Below, in pieces: positions 1 to 6,239 of a DNA stretch of 7,443 nt. The number at the start of each line of letters is the position of its first letter. The stretch's first letter is position 1. The DNA comes from Candidatus Saccharibacteria bacterium CG_4_10_14_0_2_um_filter_52_9 (GTDB taxonomy: Bacteria; Patescibacteriota; Saccharimonadia; Saccharimonadales; UBA4665). The translations under genes were made by a program, and so were the position numbers. The DNA is taken from the NCBI GenBank assembly GCA_002792275.1, contig PFOA01000084.1, positions 1 through 7,443 on the forward strand, read 5' to 3'. A model generated the notes under the pieces. The model had not been told where the DNA came from. It was given only the letters and a program-made list of their open reading frames with translations, and did no database searches.

Positions 1-43
1 TAAAAGCAGAAGTGTCCTCGATGTATTGAACCTCCACAAAGGC

Positions 44-72
44 TTGCGCCAGAGAAGTAAATCGTGTACAAT
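44..72 (+). promoter_or_regulatory. Predicted rplS promoter (leaderless-type)
   Basis: A -35-like TTGCGC (44-49) and a -10 TACAAT (67-72) are separated by 17 bp. The -10 ends 9 nt before the ATG at 82, so the transcript should begin only a few bases before the start codon or on it. There is no Shine-Dalgarno between the -10 and the ATG. The box overlaps the alternative upstream GTG at 64, which argues against that start. Confidence 0.5.
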
Positions 73-81
73 CGAGCTTCT

Positions 82-627
82 ATGCAGAGCGTGCTACAGA
101 AAATTAATGACAAGTATAAGAAGGCGGCCGTCGTTGACGTGCGGTCGGGCGATACCGTTAAAGTTCACCAAAAAATTCGTGAAGGCAGTAAAGAACGCAT
201 TCAGATCTTCCAGGGTCTGGTTATTCGTACCGACATGAAGGGTAGCCACACCAGTCGCATTACTGTCCGCCGGATTGCCAGCGGTGTTGGCGTCGAAAAG
301 AGCTTTATGATGCACAGCCCCCTGGTGGTTCAGGTAGAAGTCACCAAGCGCAGCAAAGTCCGCCGTAACTACCTCAGTTATATGCGTGAGCGCACCGGCA
401 AAGCCGCCCGCCTGACAGGTGTGGATTTTGACAGCTCAGCAGTTAATGACATTCACGACGAAGCCGCCGCCCTAGAAGAAGCCAAAATCCACGAACAAAA
501 AGCCGCCGAGGCTGCCGAAAAAGCTGCCGCCAAGGCCGAAGAAGACGCCAAGCTTGCCGCCAAGCAAGCTGCTGTCGAAGCCGCCCACGAAGCCACCGCC
601 GAACAAACCAAAACCGACGCCGCCTAA
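82..627 (+). CDS. rplS: 50S ribosomal protein L19 with long Ala/Lys/Glu-rich C-terminal tail
   Basis: Large-subunit ribosomal protein L19, which in the bacterial ribosome sits at the 30S/50S interface. The L19 core is clear: an N-terminal helix (MQSVLQKIN), then SGDTVKVHQKI, EGSKERIQIFQGLVI, the basic ITVRRIASGVGVEKSF segment, and the closing RRNYLSYMRERTGKAARL. Starting at ATG 82 gives 181 aa and lines up with the usual L19 N-terminus. A GTG at 64 would add six residues but lies inside the predicted promoter. The core ends near residue 111; family members usually stop about there (roughly 115-120 aa). About 70 further residues follow, low in complexity, around 40% Ala with many Glu and Lys, predicted helical or coiled-coil. 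The stop codon directly abuts the stop of the opposite-strand RHH gene. Identity of the core is very secure; the role of the tail is unknown. Confidence 0.96.
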   Translation: MQSVLQKINDKYKKAAVVDVRSGDTVKVHQKIREGSKERIQIFQGLVIRTDMKGSHTSRITVRRIASGVGVEKSFMMHSPLVVQVEVTKRSKVRRNYLSYMRERTGKAARLTGVDFDSSAVNDIHDEAAALEEAKIHEQKAAEAAEKAAAKAEEDAKLAAKQAAVEAAHEATAEQTKTDAA

Positions 628-840
628 CTAGCTGTCATCTGTATCCAGAAATTCCCGGGGCATATCGCCCCTCAGCTCTTTAAGGGTGTTGGCCTGCCGT
701 TCTGTCGTGGCTTTGTTCAACACCGAGCGTATGTACTGCGATCGAGACATATAGCTCGATTTGGCATTTTCATCGACTGCAGCTAACAACTCCTCGGGGA
801 TCATAAAATTTATCTGCCTGATTTGTTTCCACAACACCAT
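628..840 (-). CDS. Arc-like ribbon-helix-helix DNA-binding protein
   Basis: A 70-aa protein with a ribbon-helix-helix (MetJ/Arc/CopG-type) fold. A beta-strand RQINFMIPEEL (residues 8-18) is followed by helix 1 (about 16-28) and helix 2 in MSRSQYIRSVLNKA (31-44), then a charged tail to residue 70. The strand aligns without gaps with phage P22 Arc: Gln9, Asn11 and Pro15 coincide, and Arc uses Gln9, Asn11 and Arg13 to read DNA bases; here position 13 is Met. Such proteins bind inverted-repeat operators as dimers of dimers. The ATG at 840 has an AGGAAAGG-like Shine-Dalgarno about 12 nt upstream. The gene is antisense to its neighbours, between rplS and rnhB, and no toxin gene lies beside it, so an orphan autorepressor or transcription factor is more likely than an antitoxin. 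Fold is secure; target is inferred. Confidence 0.85.
   Translation of the reverse strand: MVLWKQIRQINFMIPEELLAAVDENAKSSYMSRSQYIRSVLNKATTERQANTLKELRGDMPREFLDTDDS
657..671. terminator. Possible weak hairpin downstream of rplS
   Basis: GGGGC (657-661) and GCCCC (667-671) can pair around a 5-nt loop, 30 bp past the rplS stop and inside the convergent RHH gene. Only a poor T-run follows (CTCTTT). It could slow or end rplS transcription, but it may equally be chance in coding sequence. Confidence 0.18.
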
Positions 841-877
841 TCTAATTACTTGCCTTTCCTTAGTTCGTTTGAGCGTT

Positions 878-903
878 ATATAAATTCTATATGGAATTTA
901 TAT
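878..903. repeat. Perfect 10-bp inverted repeat, putative RHH operator
   Basis: ATATAAATTC (878-887) and GAATTTATAT (894-903) are exact reverse complements separated by 6 bp. The repeat lies about 40 bp upstream of the RHH gene start and covers its predicted -10 and much of the -35/-10 spacer. Ribbon-helix-helix proteins bind such inverted repeats, so autorepression is the simplest reading. The repeat is also within the divergent region upstream of rnhB, about 60 bp from that gene's -10. AT-richness makes some palindromy easier by chance, but 10 of 10 matched pairs is notable. Confidence 0.6.
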
Positions 904-911
904 GGCACCAA
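884..911 (-). promoter_or_regulatory. Predicted promoter of the RHH gene
   Basis: Read on the minus strand, TTGGTG (906-911) and TAGAAT (884-889) form a -35/-10 pair with a 16-bp spacer. Transcription would start near 877, giving a leader of roughly 37 nt that contains the Shine-Dalgarno. The promoter is almost entirely covered by the inverted repeat at 878-903, so a protein bound there would block RNA polymerase. Confidence 0.4.
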
Positions 912-963
912 AACTTAGTGTCGAACTCCTGGCCAGATTTAATGAATATTTAACAAATCCGGC

Positions 964-972
964 TGTTACACT
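964..972 (+). promoter_or_regulatory. Extended -10 promoter of rnhB
   Basis: TGTTACACT is an extended -10 (TG, one base, then TACACT at 967-972). It ends 9 nt before the rnhB ATG at 982, the same distance as for rplS. No convincing -35 is present 16-18 bp upstream. No good Shine-Dalgarno lies between it and the ATG, so a leaderless or nearly leaderless mRNA is predicted. Confidence 0.42.
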
Positions 973-981
973 AGAGATATT

Positions 982-1539
982 ATGATTACAGTAGGTATTG
1001 ATGAAGTGGGGCGTGGTTGCTGGGCCGGTCCGGTGGTGGCAGGAGCCGTCGTTCTGGCCAGACCCGTAACAGGGCTGACGGATTCCAAATTATTAAACAA
1101 AAAACAACGTGAAAAATTGGCTGTCACCATTCATAAAGAAGCCTTGGCAATAGGCCTCGGCTGGGTTGAGGCGACAACAATCGACGAAATAGGTCTGACG
1201 GCGGCTGTAAAACTGGCTATGGAGCGGGCTCTGCAACAGATCAAAATGGACTACGACGAAGCGATTATCGACGGTAATCTTAACTTCCTGGCCGAACATC
1301 CCAAAACCAGAGCAGTCATTAAGGCTGACCTGACCATTCCGGTGGTTAGCGCCGCCAGCATCGTCGCCAAAGTTGCTCGCGACAAATACATGGCCGAAAT
1401 CGGCGACCGGCACGGTGACTACGGCTTCGAAAAGCATGTCGGCTACGGCACAGCCCTGCACCTTGAAAAACTGAAGCTGCATGGTGTCAGCAATATGCAC
1501 CGCCGTAGCTTCAAGCCCGTAAAAGCCCTGCTACAATAA
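982..1539 (+). CDS. rnhB: Ribonuclease HII
   Basis: Endonuclease that cuts the RNA strand of RNA/DNA hybrids and nicks at single ribonucleotides in duplex DNA, starting ribonucleotide excision repair. The 185-aa protein has the full RNase HII signature. The N-terminal GIDEVGRGCWAGPVVAG carries the catalytic Asp7 and Glu8 and the Gly10-Arg11-Gly12 loop that senses the ribonucleotide junction. The third acid is Asp97 in AIIDGN, and the fourth is Asp134 in VARDKYM after SAASIVAKV. The conserved Tyr155 lies in GYGT near the C-terminus. Length is on the short side but complete for the family. It is followed after 4 nt by yraN, a common pairing, so the two are probably co-transcribed. The ATG start fits the family N-terminus, with an extended -10 just upstream and no clear Shine-Dalgarno. 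Confidence 0.96.
   Translation: MITVGIDEVGRGCWAGPVVAGAVVLARPVTGLTDSKLLNKKQREKLAVTIHKEALAIGLGWVEATTIDEIGLTAAVKLAMERALQQIKMDYDEAIIDGNLNFLAEHPKTRAVIKADLTIPVVSAASIVAKVARDKYMAEIGDRHGDYGFEKHVGYGTALHLEKLKLHGVSNMHRRSFKPVKALLQ
1510..1537 (+). promoter_or_regulatory. Possible internal promoter for yraN
   Basis: The last codons of rnhB contain an extended -10, TGCTACAAT (1529-1537), that is identical to the one before clpC. A weak -35-like TTCAAG (1510-1515) lies 16 bp upstream of the TACAAT. The box ends 6 nt before the yraN GTG, so a transcript starting at the usual distance would begin on the GTG. It overlaps codons for Leu-Leu-Gln-stop, so chance is a real alternative. Confidence 0.28.
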
Positions 1540-1543
1540 GCGG

Positions 1544-1884
1544 GTGAATTCCACCGAGACAGGGCGTAAAGCCGAAACCGCTGCCAGAGTTTACCTGGAA
1601 ATGCGCGGCTTTAAGATTCTGGAGCAGAACTGGCGCCGCCCGCGTTGTGAGATCGATATTGTGGCCAGCAAAGACGGCATACTGCACTTTGTAGAGGTAA
1701 AATACCGTCGTCACGACGATCAGGGCTCCGGCTTGGACGCCATTACGGCCAGCAAGCTAAAACAGATGCAGCGTTCGGCCTGGTTTTATGTCGACGAGGT
1801 CAAATGGCGCGGCGAGTATGTGCTATCGGCCGTCGAAATCGCCGGCCCGGACTTTGTTGTTATGGGTTTTTTGGAAAACATTTT

Positions 1885-1888
<4 letters not shown>
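1544..1888 (+). CDS. yraN: UPF0102 / YraN family nuclease-fold protein
   Basis: A 114-aa member of the UPF0102 (YraN) family, which has a PD-(D/E)XK restriction-endonuclease-like fold; its cellular role is not firmly known, though a DNA repair or processing activity is often proposed. Family landmarks appear in order: TGRKAETAARVYLEMRGF (residues 6-23, with Glu11), Asn29 and Arg31, then CEIDIVA (35-41) in place of the more usual GEIDLIA, and FVEVKYR (49-55). Asp38, Glu51 and Lys53 match the nuclease-like triad. The C-terminus has EYVLSAVEI where many members have a RFDVV-type strand. The start is a GTG 4 nt after the rnhB stop, with no strong Shine-Dalgarno. The TAA stop overlaps the stop of the convergent aminopeptidase gene. 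Family assignment is secure; biochemical function is inferred. Confidence 0.92.
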
Positions 1889-4437
<2,549 letters not shown>

Positions 4438-4447
4438 ATGCCACCAG

Positions 4448-4475
4448 TTTATAGCAACGGCCAACCAATTGACAA
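4448..4475 (-). promoter_or_regulatory. Predicted promoter of the M1 aminopeptidase gene
   Basis: On the minus strand, TTGTCA (4470-4475) is followed after 16 bp by TATAAA (4448-4453), which is preceded by TGC and so forms an extended -10. The -10 ends 10 nt before the ATG at 4437, predicting a leader of only a few bases. Its -35 overlaps, on the opposite strand, the -35 of the divergent 111-aa gene. Confidence 0.5.
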
Positions 4476-4497
4476 ATTAAGGCAAAGAAGGTATTTT
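4469..4497 (+). promoter_or_regulatory. Predicted promoter of the 111-aa protein gene
   Basis: A consensus -35 TTGACA (4469-4474) and a -10 TATTTT (4492-4497) are separated by exactly 17 bp. The -10 ends 10 nt before the ATG at 4508. An AGAAGG (4486-4491) lies upstream of the -10 and would not be transcribed from this promoter. Confidence 0.5.
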
Positions 4498-4507
4498 ATG
4501 TGCAGTT

Positions 4508-4843
4508 ATGATTATCTACCCCAACCGCATAGAATTAATGGCCGCCAACCAATGTGCCAGAAATCTGGAAGCCGACGAAACGCTGGTGAACGCTATCCAA
4601 CTTGGATCAGAGATACTGGGCACCAGCCCGGTCTTTGGCAAAGTTGAGGGCCCGGTCGAGCTCAACCATGAAAATGCCGCGGCCGCGGTGATGGCGTTAA
4701 GCGGACTCGTGCGCTTTGAAACTAACGCGTTGGGCGGACCTGCTAGCTGGCGCGCCAAAACAGCCGATCATTATCTGGGTATACTCAAAGACTTTGTTGC
4801 CTTCGACGCGTCGCAAGCCCCGCAGATTAGCTTGGCCGCCTAG
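4508..4843 (+). CDS. Hypothetical 111-aa protein, family not recognised
   Basis: I do not recognise this protein. It is 111 aa with normal soluble-protein composition: no signal peptide, membrane segment, zinc-binding cysteine cluster or nucleotide-binding motif. It looks mostly helical. An N-terminal stretch (about 8-37) is followed by a Gly/Pro-containing turn (38-50), an Ala-rich helix ENAAAAVMALSGLV (55-68), a GGPASW turn (76-81) and a final helix ADHYLGILKDFVAF (86-99). The reading frame is favoured over the overlapping frames by its composition and by the promoter placed 10 nt upstream. An ATG at 4498 in another frame has a better-placed Shine-Dalgarno (AAGAAGG, 6 nt spacing) but encodes only 49 residues of shadow-like Arg/Pro/Gln-rich sequence. 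It is divergent from the aminopeptidase gene, upstream of nusA on the same strand. Confidence 0.72.
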   Translation: MIIYPNRIELMAANQCARNLEADETLVNAIQLGSEILGTSPVFGKVEGPVELNHENAAAAVMALSGLVRFETNALGGPASWRAKTADHYLGILKDFVAFDASQAPQISLAA

Positions 4844-4860
4844 TAACAGCGTGCTATAAT
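4832..4860 (+). promoter_or_regulatory. Strong predicted nusA promoter
   Basis: TTGGCC (4832-4837) lies in the last codons of the 111-aa gene. It is 17 bp upstream of a consensus extended -10, TGCTATAAT (TATAAT at 4855-4860). Transcription should start near 4867, giving a nusA leader of about 74 nt. This is the best promoter match in the window. Confidence 0.6.
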
Positions 4861-4866
4861 CAGAGC

Positions 4867-4950
4867 ATGTCCGGCCGAAGTGGTCGGCTTTTTTCTTATC
4901 AGTACATTACAATTTGGAATAATTTAGAAAGGAAGTATCTATGGATTTAG
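4867..4950 (+). CDS. Candidate 27-codon leader ORF upstream of and overlapping nusA
   Basis: An ATG lies 6 nt after the TATAAT, so it coincides with the predicted transcription start and could be read as a leaderless start. The frame stays open for 27 codons through the hairpin and T-run and ends at TAG 4948-4950, ten bases past the first base of the nusA ATG (different frame). The peptide begins MSGRSGRLFSYQY and has two Trp residues. Translation would cover the hairpin and deliver a terminating ribosome onto the nusA start. A 27-codon open frame is short enough to occur by chance, and no homology is claimed. Confidence 0.22.
   Translation: MSGRSGRLFSYQYITIWNNLERKYLWI
4874..4897 (+). terminator. 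Small intrinsic terminator or attenuator before nusA
   Basis: GCCGA (4874-4878) pairs with TCGGC (4884-4888) around the loop AGTGG, followed immediately by TTTTTTCTT. The stem is only 5 bp, so the terminator is probably weak. It can end transcription of the 111-aa gene. Because it lies directly after the predicted nusA transcription start, it would also sit at the very 5' end of the nusA leader. Confidence 0.55.
4927..4935 (+). promoter_or_regulatory. nusA ribosome binding site
   Basis: GAAAGGAAG is a strong Shine-Dalgarno ending 5 nt before the ATG at 4941. It fixes the nusA start there rather than at the second ATG (4953). It contrasts with the neighbouring genes that lack one. Confidence 0.75.
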
Positions 4951-6173
4951 ATATGAAACAACTGGCCGTCGCCATCAGGACGATTGCCGAAGAAAAGAAC
5001 CTGCCCGAAGAAACCGTGCAGGAAGTAGTAGAGCAGGCTCTGGCCGCCGCTTATCGCCGTGATTACGGTGCCCGCGAGCAGGAAATTCGCGTCACCATGA
5101 ACCTCAACACCGGTGATGTCGACGCCTATGTTACCAAGGAAATCGTAGAGAACGCTGAGCACCCGGCTTTCGAGATCAGTCTAAAAGAAGCCCAGGTGCG
5201 CCGCAAGAACGCCAAAGTCGGCGAAACGATTGAAGTGCACGAAAAAGCCGAATCCTTTGGCCGCGTGGCCGCCCAAACCGCCAAGCAGGTGATTCTGCAA
5301 AGACTGCGCGAGGCCGAGCGCGAGATCGTTATGGCGGAGTATGAGGATAAAATCGGCACCGTTATTAACGCCACTGTTGCCCGCGTGGAAGGCAATATTA
5401 CCAGAATTGACCTCGGCAAAGCCCAGGGCATCATGCCCCGCAGTGAGCAAATCCAAGGCGAGCGCTACTACCCCGGCCAGCGCCTGAAAGTCTTTCTGAA
5501 AGATGTGGAGCGCGGTTTCCGCGGCCCCCAGCTGGTTGTTTCCCGAGGCAATAAAGAGTTCATCGAGTGGCTGTTCCGCGGCGAAGTACCAGAGATGGAA
5601 AGCGGCGCCGTGGAGATCAAGGGCATCGCCCGCGAAGCCGGTGTTCGCTCCAAGATCGCTGTTGCCAGCAATGTACCCGGTGTAGACCCTGTCGGTACCT
5701 TCGTGGGTGGCCACGGTACCCGCGTTAACGCCGTAGTTAGCGAAGTTGGCGAGCAAGAAAAGATCGACATAATCGTTTGGGCCGAAAACCCGGTCGAATA
5801 CATTACCCAGGCTCTTAGCCCGACCAAAGTCACCAAGGCCATCATCGACGAAAAGAACCAAAAGGCCCGCGTTCTGGTTCCCGAAGACCAACTGAGCATC
5901 GCCATCGGCAAAGCCGGCCAGAACGTCCGCCTGGCCAGCAAGCTGACCGGCTACGAACTGGACATCGAAGCCGACCGCCAAGGTGCCCCAGTCGACGACG
6001 CTCCCGAAACCGAAGCTTCCGCTACCAAAACCGAATCCCCGGAGCCTGCCGCTAAAGAGTCCCCGGAAAGCGGCAAAGTAGACACCAAAGAACTCCCCAA
6101 GCAACCAAAACTTAAAAAGAAGAACGAGCTGGAAAGCTCCCTGCTGGAAGCCATCGAAGAACACGGCGAATAG
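4941..6173 (+). CDS. nusA: Transcription termination/antitermination factor NusA
   Basis: NusA binds RNA polymerase and nascent RNA and controls pausing, intrinsic termination and antitermination. The 410-aa protein has the standard order: an N-terminal RNA-polymerase-binding domain (about 1-130, with VQEVVEQALAAAYRRDYG), an S1 domain (about 136-200, GTVINATVARVEGNITRIDLG and QGIMPRSEQ), KH1 (about 205-280, GxxG loop Gly256-Gly-His-Gly259 in TFVGGHGTRVNAVVSEVG), and KH2 (about 281-345, loop GKAG at 323-326 in AIGKAGQNVRLASKLTGYELDI). Residues 347-390 form a Pro/Glu/Lys-rich linker, and a short charged helix ends the protein. There are no C-terminal AR repeats of the E. coli type. The start has a strong Shine-Dalgarno. 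The gene is followed by clpC rather than the ylxR/infB genes often found next to nusA. Confidence 0.97.
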   Translation: MDLDMKQLAVAIRTIAEEKNLPEETVQEVVEQALAAAYRRDYGAREQEIRVTMNLNTGDVDAYVTKEIVENAEHPAFEISLKEAQVRRKNAKVGETIEVHEKAESFGRVAAQTAKQVILQRLREAEREIVMAEYEDKIGTVINATVARVEGNITRIDLGKAQGIMPRSEQIQGERYYPGQRLKVFLKDVERGFRGPQLVVSRGNKEFIEWLFRGEVPEMESGAVEIKGIAREAGVRSKIAVASNVPGVDPVGTFVGGHGTRVNAVVSEVGEQEKIDIIVWAENPVEYITQALSPTKVTKAIIDEKNQKARVLVPEDQLSIAIGKAGQNVRLASKLTGYELDIEADRQGAPVDDAPETEASATKTESPEPAAKESPESGKVDTKELPKQPKLKKKNELESSLLEAIEEHGE

Positions 6174-6193
6174 ACAAGCAACACCCCTGATAG

Positions 6194-6220
6194 TTGGCAC
6201 TCTTGACCTGCGAGTGCCAA
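6194..6220. promoter_or_regulatory. CIRCE operator (HrcA binding site) of clpC
   Basis: TTGGCACTC-N9-GAGTGCCAA is a perfect 9-bp inverted repeat with the exact 9-nt spacer of CIRCE, whose consensus is TTAGCACTC-N9-GAGTGCTAA. The one departure in each arm is symmetric (A to G and T to C), so the palindrome is intact. CIRCE is bound by the heat-shock repressor HrcA. The spacer begins with the clpC -35 box, so a bound repressor would block initiation. The match in arm length, spacer and position leaves little doubt. Confidence 0.92.
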
Positions 6221-6230
6221 GTGCTACAAT
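6203..6230 (+). promoter_or_regulatory. Predicted clpC promoter
   Basis: TTGACC (6203-6208) occupies the start of the CIRCE spacer. After 16 bp comes TACAAT (6225-6230), preceded by TGC to make an extended -10. The -10 ends 6 nt before the ATG at 6237 and 9 nt before the ATG at 6240. No Shine-Dalgarno is present, so the mRNA should be leaderless or have 0-3 leader bases. Confidence 0.65.
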
Positions 6231-6239
6231 ATATGCATG

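Noticed and set aside
1..43. Possible end of an upstream gene or RNA in the first bases
   Set aside because: The sequence opens with TAA but is too short to assign a frame, hairpin or RNA; nothing can be supported.
64..81. GTG start for rplS
   Set aside because: Although a GAGAAG lies 6 nt upstream, the -10 box TACAAT falls after the GTG, and the L19 N-terminus aligns with the ATG at 82.
1093..1500. 135-codon frame antisense to rnhB, and similar frames opposite the aminopeptidase and clpC
   Set aside because: All lie wholly within strongly conserved genes on the other strand and show no domain or initiation signal.
4498..4647. 49-codon frame starting at ATG 4498 with a good Shine-Dalgarno
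   Set aside because: It overlaps the 111-aa frame, its Arg/Pro/Gln/Ser-rich composition looks like a shadow, and the predicted transcript starts after this ATG.
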